Shown here in pieces: positions 48,516 through 59,700 of a DNA stretch of 64,000 bases. This DNA is from Allantophomopsis cytisporea. Lineage: Eukaryota; Ascomycota; Leotiomycetes; Phacidiales; Phacidiaceae. The stretch's first letter is position 1, and each line of letters begins with the position of its first letter. The notes beneath the pieces were generated by a model. The model was given only the letters and a program-made list of their open reading frames with translations. It ran no database searches and had not been told where the DNA came from. The stretch is from positions 1 through 64,000 of the forward strand of contig CP103024.1 in assembly GCA_024752435.1 (NCBI GenBank), given 5' to 3'. The position numbers were made by a program, and so were the translations under genes.

Positions 48516-48833
48516 AGTCTTTACAATTAGTACAGCTCCCAGTTCCCAATTGAAGTGTGTTATTTGAGTATAGGCGTGGTGACAAGTGGTATAAGAACTC
48601 AACAAGCTCTCAACTGATCTACGAATTTGATTAAAATCTCTGGGTTACTTGATTGAGAGCAGGTTATGACACAGTAAATGACAGTCTTTCTAGGAGCTCT
48701 TCACTTCAAAAAGCACCATTCAACGCAATTTCAATCAAGTAACGAGGCGTCCATCATAAACCTCCAAAGCCGTCCAATCCTGCTCGCCCAGCTTCTAGAA
48801 AAGGCAGTATTTTGATGTGGCGTAACGACGCTA
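48516..48833. other. Convergent intergenic spacer
   Basis: About 0.3 kb between the 3' ends of the NAPE-PLD-like pseudogene and the acetyltransferase gene. No feature seen. Confidence 0.4.
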
Positions 48834-50018
48834 TTAGCACCAAGCGTAGTGCTCATTGTTAATCCACACAGGAGCCTCGTCAGTTGTATCATTTCTTCCA
48901 AACCATAAGCCGCTCGCAATACTCTCCTCTTTTCGTTCGATCTCTACGTAGTCAAGACCACTCTGGGCTACAAGACTGCGGACCAGTGTTGAGGGCTCCC
49001 ATAGCTTAACGGAGTTCAGCCCCCAGTCTGCGGCTTCGGCTTGGGCAGCCTGAAGTATAGCCTTGACCAGTGCGGCTTGCATTGGATTTTTTGATATGGG
49101 CATCCTTTTACCATAGCTGGAGGGAGTCCTATTGGCTGTTTCATCTCCTTCTACGACGAGCCGTAGAATATAGAGGACATTTTCAGAAGCTCTTGTATCC
49201 GGATGTCCGTAGTAACGATGCGCCCAAATTGCCCAAGCTTCCTTTCCAGGGTTACCGACAATTACTCCCTTGTTTCGAGGTGTCTTTCCAAAGATATATT
49301 GGCAGACAAAATTCTCCTTTTTAATGTGCCAAAGCATATGATCAAGATCAGGCAGAATAGTGAAACGTCTATTGACTGTTCCATCTGGCGTTGACATAGC
49401 AGCTCGAATCATGGCTTCATCCCTGATGCAGAATTTTGAGATGTCTTCTTCGATCATTGGACGCACCAAAGTTGGCCACTCCATATTGACAGACGAAAAG
49501 GCAAGGTGCGAGTTGTTGACGTTGGGGATCCATCCCAGTTTCGCATAATATGTCTTGCCAATGTCCGAGTATAAGACACTGCCAACGCATTTACCATACT
49601 CTGACTGCCAGTTCTGGAGCAATTTGGCAATTTCTCTCATATGACGAGTTGCATAGCCACGACCTCGGTATTCTGGTGCACAGAAAACACTCGCTATACC
49701 GTGGACGATGTTATCATCAATGTTACCATCAGCATTACTTGTCAATGAGCGCTTGCGAATACTCTCACAGGAACAAAGGATTGGACGTTGATTTGGTGCC
49801 AAATTCTTGTCGACTAAGATCCAGTTTGTCATGCCTCCGTTCTTTGCAAGTGGGACAGTCGTCAACAATTTGGATTCTGTGAGGTACACTGGAAGTGTTA
49901 ATGAGTCTCTCCAGGGGTCTGAGGATTTGGTCCAGATTTTGATACATTCATCTGGGGTAGGATGATCGAGGCATAGATCAGGAGAGTTGAAGTCTGGCAG
50001 TTCTGTGGTTAAACTCAT
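48834..50018 (-). CDS. GNAT-family N-acetyltransferase, LYC1-like
   Basis: A single uninterrupted frame of 394 aa starting MSLTTELPDFNSPDL. The acetyl-CoA-binding motif of the GNAT fold is at about residues 110-135, in APEYRGRGYATRHMREIAKL (R-G-x-G-x-A pattern), preceded by the strand VHGIASVFC. The C-terminal half (FVCQYIFGKTPRNKGVIVGN and AIWAHRYYGHPDTRASEN) matches the extension of the fungal LYC1 group, named for the lysine N6-acetyltransferase of Yarrowia. The likely reaction is transfer of acetyl from acetyl-CoA to a small amine, possibly lysine, in the cytosol; the substrate is inferred from the family only. No intron and no lesion are seen, so this gene has escaped the damage of its neighbours. 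Confidence 0.88.
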   Translation of the reverse strand: MSLTTELPDFNSPDLCLDHPTPDECIKIWTKSSDPWRDSLTLPVYLTESKLLTTVPLAKNGGMTNWILVDKNLAPNQRPILCSCESIRKRSLTSNADGNIDDNIVHGIASVFCAPEYRGRGYATRHMREIAKLLQNWQSEYGKCVGSVLYSDIGKTYYAKLGWIPNVNNSHLAFSSVNMEWPTLVRPMIEEDISKFCIRDEAMIRAAMSTPDGTVNRRFTILPDLDHMLWHIKKENFVCQYIFGKTPRNKGVIVGNPGKEAWAIWAHRYYGHPDTRASENVLYILRLVVEGDETANRTPSSYGKRMPISKNPMQAALVKAILQAAQAEAADWGLNSVKLWEPSTLVRSLVAQSGLDYVEIERKEESIASGLWFGRNDTTDEAPVWINNEHYAWC

Positions 50019-50979
50019 AGTGATAGAAGACCATTTGAGGTTTAATTAGAAGTATTGTGTAAGGTCTCGATGCATTGAGCTCCGTATCCGAGATCAATTA
50101 AAAAGTGCAATCTCTCTCACACTGAGCCATACCGAAAGAGTCATCATTCGTTTGTGTTGGTTTACTCTCTGAATGCTGCCCGTTCTACTTGCGTCAGCAA
50201 GGCTTTGGGAATGGGCCCGCATAGCGAATGGCTCAGCATGTTGTACGGTGCACTATAGGCCATGGCTAGCCTGGTAGATTTGGATTTTGGCAATATTCCG
50301 ATTTTACCAAAATACGTAGTGGCCATGGATCTGAGGCCATCAAACATAGCCGACGAATTATTGATTATAGCACTTAGAGTAATATTCATTGGTTATTTAC
50401 ATCACTTGAAAGTAGGGTTTGAGAACGTTATAACTACCGTATATATCTAATATTGTATTCATCAGAATAATTATTGGTCAGTTAGTTCAATTCATACTTT
50501 ATATATTCCCCGGTATTATCGGGATCTATATTTGTACGTAATACATTATATCACCTATATCAGTCAATAATTTCCTCAACACAGACAACTTTGGAATAAA
50601 GCTCGAGAACAAAACTAAAGCAAAATACAATGTTGACATGACTAGTATTCAATATGTAGTAATTTCCAGCTACGACTGAGCTACTCACTTCCAATACCGC
50701 TCTGTCTCAATCTTCTGGAACGTCTCTTGAGATAAGACCAGCTACTTGTGCCGATGCCCCAGAATCCCTGAGATCTAATGCACCAGTATTCAGCCTCATT
50801 GTTATGCTCTGATTCCAGTTTCTGTGCCTGGCAGATTGCGAGGCATCTACAAACGAAATCAATAACATCAGTGTGTAGAATCATTGTTATAAATAGATAG
50901 CATGTTGTACATATATATCTAATGAATTTACTCATAACAATTATTACGGTGCAAAGCAGAAATTGACGTTCACTAGTAC
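50019..50979. other. Intergenic region, no supported gene
   Basis: About 0.96 kb upstream of the acetyltransferase and downstream of the hydroquinone reductase. Minus ORFs at 50162-50389 and 50681-50935 have no domain and no splice partners. The segment 50420-50600 is strongly AT-rich. Confidence 0.4.
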
Positions 50980-52115
50980 CTAAACTCCTTGTGGCATCAT
51001 ATCAGGAACGGGGCCCAATGGCACGATTGCACTCCTTATAGCAGCAGCATATCCCTTCTTAATCTACGAGAGTCAGCAGGAAATCCCTGACACGCTATTC
51101 ATACTTACTTGATCAAAGTCTGTAGTGCTCTTAAAAGCTCCTCTGGTCACTTCACTGTTGTCATAGTACAACGTCATAAGATGCTTCTGAAGATGCGGGT
51201 AATCGTGCCTGATCATCTTCAGGTTGCACTTGAACATGGTGTGATATCCGACATCAAAGCGCACAAGAGTTGTGAAGAGCCTGATATCAGCTTCGGTAAG
51301 ATACTTGCCAAATAAGAATGGTCCTTTGCTCTTGGCCAAGATGTCTTCGAGTCGATCGAGACTCTTGAAGAGAGGGGTGATCGCAGTGTCATAGGCTTCT
51401 TGACTTGCGGCGAAACCCGTCTTGTACACGCCATTGTTTACTGTCTCGTACACCCAGGCGTTGAGTTCATCAATGTCTTTCTCAATACTCTTTGGCCGCA
51501 AGCCACCATCAGGCTTGGATACCTCCCTTCTTTCGACAGGAAGGAGCGCATCAAACTCGTTGAACAGCATGCGAATGATCTCAGAGCTCTCATTATTGAC
51601 GATGGTTTCCATCTTCTTATCCCAAAGGACAGGCACTGTATAGCGGCCCTCATAGTGGGGATCCGCTTTAAAATACAGCTGCCGATGCTCGGTGAAGCCA
51701 TATATGGGATCTTTGGGAGCTGTACCTAGACGACCGGTGTAGATCCTGTGTACGGTAAGCATAGCCATTGAAGTCCGTAAGAAACGTACCAGCCATTGGG
51801 GGTCAGCTCGTAATCCATGACGACGAGTTGGATGATATTTTCGAGCCCCTTCAGGCTTCTCACAATGTTCGCTCTGTGCGCCCATGGGCAGCCAAGGTTG
51901 ATGTAGAGAACCTGTGTGGGGTTCAATGTTCCACACTCATCAAGAGCAGAAGGATGAAAACTCACGTAGCGATCAGCTTCAGGAGGAAATTTTGCGTCTG
52001 GTTCAGATGAGATCCATGATCTAAATGTCGAGTCCTTTCGTTTGAAGCTGCCATCCTTCTCTGTCAGTTTGAATATGCTGGGTATCTCGCTTTTGCTCTT
52101 TGGATCTACCGCCAT
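50980..52115 (-). CDS. ECM4: Glutathionyl-hydroquinone reductase (omega-like GST, ECM4 type)
   Basis: Four exons (51966-52115, 51790-51911, 51109-51745, 50980-51063) join in frame to 330 aa, a normal length for this family. The thioredoxin-fold half carries INLGCPWAHRANIVRSLKGL with the active Cys58, followed by YTGRLGTAPKDPIYGF and the glutathione-binding VPVLWDKKMETIVNNESSE. The helical half has LTEADIRLFTTLVRFDVGYH and the family's C-terminal tail. It reduces glutathionylated quinones using glutathione in the cytosol, a detoxification step. The first intron is 54 bp and open in frame, so it could be mistaken for coding sequence; the family text runs RY then VLYINLG without it. No lesion seen. 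The gene symbol is by similarity to yeast ECM4. Confidence 0.93.
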
Positions 52116-53458
52116 GGCTGTGGGATAATTGTAACTGTTTTCTGTAAATGACCATATGAAAGGGTCTCAAGGTTTTGGGATGGCACACTGGCAATGAAAT
52201 ATATCCAATCATTTCTAAACCCCTCCATCTGGAGGATTTATCAGCATGGCGCCTAGCGAGACCCGGTGTTGCGCCCGACGAATGCAGCACGCGGTTAACA
52301 ACCATTACTGGCACGCATCGCAGCCTCTACGTTGGGAATCTACTAAAGCTGCTATTACAATAACATCTACAGGTAGCCACAATGCTCTTCTAAATTCCTA
52401 TAAATTTGTATATAGTATCTCCAGAAATCCACAATGATTTGTAGAAAGTATCAAGAATTTTAGAAATATTATTCGTAGAGAAACCAAGTACTACTAACTG
52501 AACCTTTTTGTGTGTGCCAGTATGGTTACCAAATGGCGCCGTGCGCGCGCAGTAAGAGTCCTCGACTATCAAGTACACTGCGGGGTCTTCGCGTCATGAT
52601 GATTATAATGACTACATAGTAGCTGATAGACAGCATTCGTCAACGATGACTTCACTGATGGTGAATAGAAATCCTGTCAGCTTGACCTTCGCGCTGCAAG
52701 TTGTACTCAAGTAGCAGAGGTAGCTGATTGACGGCATCCTCGGATCGGTTCTATTAGGTTCCCAGGTTTTCTCATATCAATCAGTTCGCTTTTCAGCATT
52801 CACCACACTCTAAACCAAGAGACGTTATGTGGCGTTTTTGGGACTTGGTTCGAGCGTGGGATCATCGTGTTCGCTTGCTATTTAGCATTAAAGCGCTGAG
52901 ATCGAAAGATTGGAGATGGGGAATTAGGATGTTGTACAGTAGAATTCAAACCACCATCCGAGTAAGCATTGAATTAAGTAAGAAAGCAATGCTCCATTAT
53001 TGTCATTAACGATTGAGCTTTAAGGTAAGTAAAGATAATTAACAAGCATGTGACTACTCCCTACTACAGATTGGGGACTGATCAACATGGGGACCTTATC
53101 TCCCGCTGCCGCCGAAATACGAAGCATTTCAAAGCGGCTATGCGAAGTTTCTTCCAGGATTTGACCATTAGCTAGTCATAACACCGTAGTCAGTCCTACG
53201 TATTACAGTAACCAATGGATATCTACTAAACCCCCAACTACATGCCTAATCTATTCTGCAATTAGCAGGAGTAGGCTTGTACGGCTCTCGAGTCTATCGG
53301 CATAGACGCGAGGACTTTATGACGTTATGTCGCCTCAGCTTGCCTTGATTGAACCCAAGATAATCAATGCGATTACTTATGTGACTACCAACCCGACTTC
53401 AACCTCAATCTGAAAGTATCACTCACCTTCCAAATTCTCATCTTGTCTGTGGTTTAGC
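52116..53458. other. Intergenic region, nothing convincing
   Basis: About 1.3 kb. The first 200 bp are probably the promoter of the hydroquinone reductase. Positions 52,370-52,500 are AT-rich, with loose similarity to sequence near 58,080-58,150. The ORF at 52827-53009 is featureless. The last 100 bp before 53459 are pyrimidine-rich and fit a leader. Confidence 0.4.
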
Positions 53459-53961
53459 ATGGCTTCTCTCCCCGTTATTCTTTGCGGAAAAGATCCAGCT
53501 GTCACGGTACCGGCAACTAAGAATTACCTGCCCGAAGTCGATAGTAAGTGAGCGGTGCAGTCTACCTGCCGTGTGACTAATGAAATACAGCTGTGCACAT
53601 CTGTCACACACTCGAAAGTGCGAAGGCGGAGATCCCAGCGCTCTTGAGAGGAGAAGCCGTCGTCCCCATATCTGGACTTGGCAGCAACACAATGAGACCA
53701 TCTGAAGAGCGACGTGTGCCAGTGGCAGTCATAACCGGTGGTGCTTTTACGCCAGAAGAGTTTGAAGATTTGAGGAAGGAAGACGTAAAAAGGGTGCCTT
53801 GGGTAAAGATTGATATTACGAATGTACCGCCGAGTGAACGGCCACCAAACCCTGCCTACCCGGCAGCCGCTGCGGCGAGAGTCAAGGAGTGTCTGCATGA
53901 GCATGGCTTGATGAACGGTTTTGTCCGAGCGGCCGATGAAGGAGCAATCTGGGAGTGCTAA
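53459..53961 (+). CDS. Small conserved-looking protein of unknown function
   Basis: Two exons (53459-53543 and 53591-53961) with a clean 47-bp GT..AG intron give 151 aa. The sequence starts MASLPVILCGKDPAVTV, contains GLGSNTMRPSEERRVPVAVI, a Glu/Lys-rich helix (FTPEEFEDLRKEDVKRV), and an Ala-rich helix near the C terminus. It is a soluble protein with no signal peptide. The well-behaved splice sites and codon use argue for a real gene. I cannot name a domain; the alternating strand/helix pattern could be a small Rossmann-like fold, but that is a guess. Confidence 0.72.
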
Positions 53962-54194
53962 AAGGCTAATCCCACAACCTCTGCGTTGCGTTGGTCTGTT
54001 TTGCAACCCTCACCCACATCTTCTTTCGAGATATCGGCGTATTCTTCCTTTGATAAGAATGAATAATCTTCCGAAGCCGCAGATTTAATGCTTATTATTC
54101 AGTCAGGAATCACAATTTAGTTTAATTTGTGGGAAAAGACTAGAAATCTATATCAATGTAAAGATGGGGCAGTAGCTCACATATGAGAGTGCGA

Positions 54195-54520
54195 CTGGCT
54201 ACTGGTAAGCTACCAGATTCTTAACAGGCAGGTATACTGGCACAATATCCGAAGAGGTAGGGCTCTCTAGTAAAACAAGTTAAGTGGCTGTTGGTAACAA
54301 AGCACGCAACTCAATACTAGGTGAAAGGCAGGTAACAAGTATCGATTGGAGCTGGGCACAAAGCTCCTGTCTATCAACGATATGCTAAGATATATATAGT
54401 CACTTCCTGCTCTGAGGTACAGTTGGATAATTGAGATTGCCCAATTATTTGACTGTTCCTATTATCCTTCATATATCTCCTGCACATAACTCGCATGTCA
54501 TATCATATTGGTTACACAGG
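54195..54520. mobile_element. Diverged relative of the subtelomeric LTR (copy C)
   Basis: This segment aligns with the two subtelomeric LTRs but keeps many C/G positions that are T/A there. Shared words include GAAGAGGTAGGGCTCTCTAG (AAAGAGGTAGGGGCTCTCTAG in copy A), TAAAAC...AAGT...GGCTGTTGGTA and AGGCAGGTAACAA...TATCGATTGGAGCTGG. The exact ends and any target-site duplication are unclear; a possible right end is GGTTACA near 54517. It indicates that the same retrotransposon family inserted away from the telomere. Confidence 0.65.
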
Positions 54521-54577
54521 TGATGTTGTGGTCACCGTGAGCCTACCTCCATTCACCTGGCAGTTACAAATAAATGA

Positions 54578-55270
54578 CTGAATGTCAACATAAGTCTACT
54601 CGCAGCCTCCCAACGCTTTTCCGATATATTCGCGCCAAAAGTCATACTGCAGCAAAAATATAGGAGCTCTCTTCTGGCAGCAAACCCGAGTGCTCTGATT
54701 TTACAACCCTTCAGTCTTGTTACAGACAGAGCTGACGCCTATCAATTGATTGGCGATCTTGACTTTGCTGGAAGTTGGGCTGAGTCAGTCACGAACGTGC
54801 TTGATGCCAACGGTTTCGCCATACTTGCCCACACTCGAGCTAACAATACTCAAGTTTCTAGTTTTCTCTCGAAAGTGCGTAAGCACTCGTTTATTCCGGT
54901 AGGTGCCTTGCCTTTCAGATACAAGCGAAGCCCATGGCTATTCTCAAAACATCAGTCCTTCCTCGTCTGGATGTTATCTTCGGGCTACTTCCGTTGTTCG
55001 AGGTGAGTCACTATCCAGGATCTCCTTTCTGTCGTGTGGGCTTGCATGGCATAACCTTTCAACGTTAATCTCGCAGGCTATTTCTTGGAAACCTCCCTCG
55101 TGAATGGCGGGCCAGGACTCGAAAATCTACTTCTTTCTGTCATGTCTGGTGCTTTTCTCCGACAGGAGACCAGTTACTCCAGCGTCTTCTACCTGGCAAG
55201 CCTCACCACCATCACTGGATGTAGATTGAGCCAAGGGAACCCAAAATACTGTCAAGGGCGATATTAGCTT
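54578..55270 (+). other. Unassigned spliced ORF or gene remnant
   Basis: An open frame from 54578 (just after a TGA) lacks an early ATG but reads protein-like text, including NPSALILQPFSLVTDRADAY and DLDFAGSWAESVTNVLDANG. Good splice signals follow: donor GTGCGT near 54874 to acceptor TTTCAG near 54919, an exon with PMAILKTSVLPRLDVIFGLL, donor GTGAGT near 55002, and an acceptor CTCGCAG near 55077. After that, two frames are possible, one ending quickly at 55103, the other reading ENLLLSVMSGAFLRQETSYS to 55267 but out of phase. I do not recognise the family. It could be a gene with a missing 5' exon or a pseudogene. Confidence 0.3.
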
Positions 55271-55387
55271 GTAATGGAAGTTTGACAGAGCATCAATTAA
55301 AGCAGTGATTAACATTTGTATAAAACAAATGGAACTGCTAATATCTATTTATAACATGGACGGAGTCTTCAAAACAACACCTATTGA

Positions 55388-56775
55388 TCAGACATTGTGA
55401 AGCCATTCCTCCTGTCTCTCACTTGTACTTGACATGCTTCCACGACGATCCTCAACTGCAACGCTAACGTCTGTAGTTTTTGTGATTCTATCTTTCTCTT
55501 CGAACCCTTTACCTAGAACATTCTCGGTGCTTTCTGTGTCGCTATTTTGGTCGAATTTTAGACCTGACTTTCTAGTACCCTCTTGATTGCGCAGGCCGTC
55601 CTTGTCAAAAGCTTCTCCATCTCTGTTATAGCTATGAAGTGCAATACCATTTTGAGTATTTCGGTTTCCGGTACGAATAAAAGTGGTATTGCCTCGTGTC
55701 CCCTTAGCGTAGTTCTCATTCGAGTAGGTGAGTCCCCCAGATAATGAGGACATGAGACCTGGTGCGTATCTCTGAAGTAGAGGCTTGATCGCAGGAGCAG
55801 AAACGCAGAAAATACCCACACAGGCTTCCACGGCAGACCAGATACTGGTGTCGTATGAGACCCACGGCTTATCTATGGCGGTAAGAATGATTGAGATGCG
55901 AACTACTCGAACTATGGCGGCAATGACGACAAGCCAGCCGAGGGTGACGACGACGAAGAGCGCGACTTTCTGTCGGATGGCCATCTTTAGAGTCCATATT
56001 CGAGGAACGACAAGACCGATGAGCCATATGTCGATGATAATGTTAAAGACAGAGCTCGTATAAAATGCTGGGAGAGTGTTGATACACTTTGAACTTGTAA
56101 TCGTAGTGTCGTAAACTGCTGCAACTGGCCTGCATTGAAAGAGTGAGACGCCTTCAAGGGGGATAGTATATAGGATGATGAAGACCATCGTTCCAATCGT
56201 TAGGTGTCGGCTTGTCTTATCTATAAATAATCGGAGATAGAATAAACAGATGCTGATCTTGGTAAGACTAAGCGTCAGCTGGTAGGCAATGAGAGTAATG
56301 TAAGAAAATTTCCTATGAGTGTGTTAGATAAAGATTCACAATCCTTGCTGTGGTGGTGGAGCAACGACCCTGCTGTGGACTTACAGATATGAGATAGTAT
56401 ATTCTGCGGGAATATCTTCTGCATGATGTCCGGACCCGTATTGCGTTTGCATGCAGGCACATATGCCATTTATTACGCAGCAAATGTAAGCAAGTAATAG
56501 GAAGGTATCATCATTGCCTTGAACAGTCAGTAGGGCATTCAAGTCTGGTGATGAAATCAAATTTTACCCCAAGATCGAGTTACCAAAGCTCTTGCGTAGA
56601 ATCTTGCAAAAACAAAAATGGAAGCAAAGATCAAAGGAATGATGTTGCCGGCTAAGATCCTAGACACCCGACTTTCTCCAGGAATCTATAGACTTGTCAG
56701 CAAAGTTGTGATTTACTTGAAAGAATACTAATATAGGAAGAAGCTTACGTCTGTTGTCCTGACGAAGATTTCCAT
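55388..56775 (-). CDS. SAT4/rhodopsin-fold integral membrane protein (second copy of the family)
   Basis: Four exons (56749-56775, 56568-56685, 56385-56517, 55388-56312) join in frame to 400 aa. The short first exon gives MEIFVRTTD, and the rest keeps the family layout: RILAGNIIPLIFASIFVFAR (helix 1), WGNDDTFLLLAYICC (charged turn and helix 2), QYGSGHHAEDIP (the loop H motif), LTLSLTKISICLFYLRLF (helix with the TK signature), LFQCRPVAAVYD, and NIIIDIWLIGLVVPRIWTL. A tail of about 130 hydrophilic residues follows. Like the protein at 13657-15105, it is a plasma-membrane candidate of the Pth11-like group without a CFEM domain. The two are clearly different members and not a recent duplicate pair. 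No lesion seen. Confidence 0.88.
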
Positions 56776-59700
56776 GGTCGATGAAAACGTACAAGAGTAA
56801 AAGACAGTAGTGAAAGACAGTAGCAAAGTTGTCTACGCACTTGAATATGAATAGACATGGGTATTTATACGGACTATCACGAGGATCACCATTCATATAA
56901 AGAATCATAACGCACAGACAACAATGAACAGGGTCAGTTACCATATTGATCAATACCCTGCGATCAAATATTCTTCATCGAGGATTGTAGGATCTTCCAG
57001 GGGGTAGAGCTCGGATAGTATGACAAGGTCCCGAGCGGATTCTCATTAGCATGGCGCAAGGCCAAGAAGCACGAGATGTTCACAGGAGTTCCAACTTCTC
57101 GAGCCGATAGTCCCGAGTGGGCTACAATGAAAGGCTTGGAAAGAACTTTCTTCGCATCAGGTGGACGGCACATCGCATCTAATAGAAGTCAACTCAGATA
57201 CACTACAAGATTATCAGTGCAGGAAGCGCTACATCAAGGATGGAGGAACAGAATATGGAGTTAATAAGCCCTGTCAAGTGCAAATGGGTGATGAGATGTC
57301 TCTTAGGCGCACGGTACTGTAACATGGAGTGATCATCGCCCGCACTGTCAAGAACATTCCCCTTACTAGTACAGACTATGGAGTAAGACCCTGAAGCTTA
57401 GAAGATCTTAGATTGAGAACAGGTCAGAATCATTCGATACCACTAACGCTATGAAAGCGGCTGGATTTCCTGTCATGATCTTGACAGGAGTACCCTATAG
57501 ATTCAATGAGATATCGAGTCCATGCACTATATTTCCAGCCACTTCGCGTCAGAGCTCCCTTCATTGTCAGAATCGATACTATTAGCGATGGATTTGAGGA
57601 TACGAGTTACGAGTGGGGACTTTTCCATAACTAGTTTTGAAGTGTCAAATCGTAACCATTCAAAGATGGGACAGTATAATAGAGTTGGCAGTAGCTCCAG
57701 GACAAGCTAACCTTAATTTGAAAGTTCTCCGTTTCCTGGATGTTGTTTTAGTGTCTGCTAGTTTTCGAGACCTGGGATACCCCACTCCCCTTTTTATCTA
57801 AATCACGGCACGCCTAACGCGATAATGGATGGATGGCTAATGGTATAAGATGTCAACTTAGTTGTTTAGCATAAACCTACTGTCAGATGAGTACACCATG
57901 GAGGAGCTTAGTGCACAATGTGTCACTGAAGACTACCCATCCATGCACGCGGGTAATACAATCCTTACAACTCTCCACATTGTGAATCTACCAAATTTTC
58001 TTCCATAATAAAGTTTATAAGTAGCCACTACGTTCGTCGCGATCCCCAAAACCTGGGAGATAGCATTTCAGGAGACTAATGATAATTTAAGGGAAGTTTC
58101 AAGTATTTTGGAAATATTCGTTGGATAGAAAATAAATATTGAACTCTTTGTGCTTCTCAGCTATTGTGTGTCAACCGAACGTCGTACCATATATACTCCT
58201 GAGGCTTTATGTCAGATGTATCTATTATGTAAATAGACGCAGACCATGTTAGTGTGTGAAGTGGGAGCCTCTGTTTACAGATCAATGAATAAGCCAATTC
58301 CCAAACTAAACTGAGCACCCAATGGACCAAATTATTTAAAGAATCGACGGAGAGCGTGTCCCATCGTACAAATTCTAGCCCCTACAAAACCCTCTCAATT
58401 GAGTAGCGTAAATTCCCCAAATTTAAAATCCGCCCATCACGTATCAATAACACCTGATTCTATACGTAGTAGAGAGGGGGCTCTGTTCTTAACATGCAAG
58501 TAATTTTTCTTGGCTATGGGGAGATCGAAGGTGAGATCGGAGATCATTGGCAGGCTAGCTTTCTCAAACTTGTCCCTTACCCATGGTTCAGTTATAATGT
58601 GCCCATTAGCAGTTGCGCAGCAATCTAACCTCTAAAGAGATTAAGACACAATTCTTTAGCACGACGCGGCAGAGCTATCAGCAGCACTAGACATGTTTCA
58701 GTTAAACAACCAAGCTTCCGCTTTACCGATGTGAGACGCCGGTCATACTAGAGTAAAGGTAGTTGATGAACATAGGGAAGCGGGCAAACAGCAAGACTCA
58801 GTTCTCTGGGCGGAATGTTCTCTTCCGTTTTTTTCTCAGTGGACTGAAATAGTAATCATCTAGGATATACAGTATACGGCATTGCTCGATCCTTGGAGAA
58901 TCGCTCGATTGCATTGTTCAATACTCAGAAAGGCATTCATGAATATGGTAAACTCTTATACGGACGATACTCATAATTGAAGGTGGTGAAAAGCATGAGC
59001 ATGAACGGGCAGGCATGGTAGGGGGGAAGGGGGGGTTTCGACTATTTCCGGTTCGACATGGAGACGCAGGATCTGCATATCCATTTATCTACATATTAAG
59101 CATATCGCAGAAAGGGTATCAAGACCATTTGCTTATCTATTAAGGTTAAAGGCAGATATGCACCAAAAGTGACAGAATTAAAGTTTCCTTTGTACAAGGT
59201 TAGCTTGTGCATCTCAATTGTGCAGCAAATTGCGTGGTAGATAGTACAGCAGATAGTGCAGCAATCCAAAGGTGTTGCAAGCCGCCTATTATCACTCATT
59301 GTCGAATGCGAAACCTGCACACAAAATGAACTTGCGCAATGTTTGACTTCATATTGTGATATTTCAGATCACGTTGTGACCCAGGCGGACACGCCGTCGA
59401 TACTGAGCTTGGTAATTACCACACTCGGAATTTGCTCTTATAACTACATCTGCTGACAGCCACAATATTCTTGTGGATCTCTAAAGTCATATACATAACC
59501 ACTTAACTATTGTAGTATTTTAGCTATAATTTGGCTATAGTGGAGTAATATATACCGCGAAGCTTGAATATCCAAAACAACCCAGATATATTATGAGAGT
59601 TCTGAGTGATATGGAGTAACTCTGAAAATCCTGGAAAATCGCCTCATATGTCTTGAATCTCCATAGTCTATGAATTACATATTAGGTGGGATGCTGATAC

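Noticed and set aside
56964..57264. Overlapping ORFs on both strands, considered as a P450 or other enzyme fragment
   Set aside because: No heme-binding or other conserved motif could be found in any frame.
52370..58150. Loose similarity between 52,370-52,500 and 58,080-58,150
   Set aside because: Only short AT-rich words are shared; this cannot be separated from background by eye.
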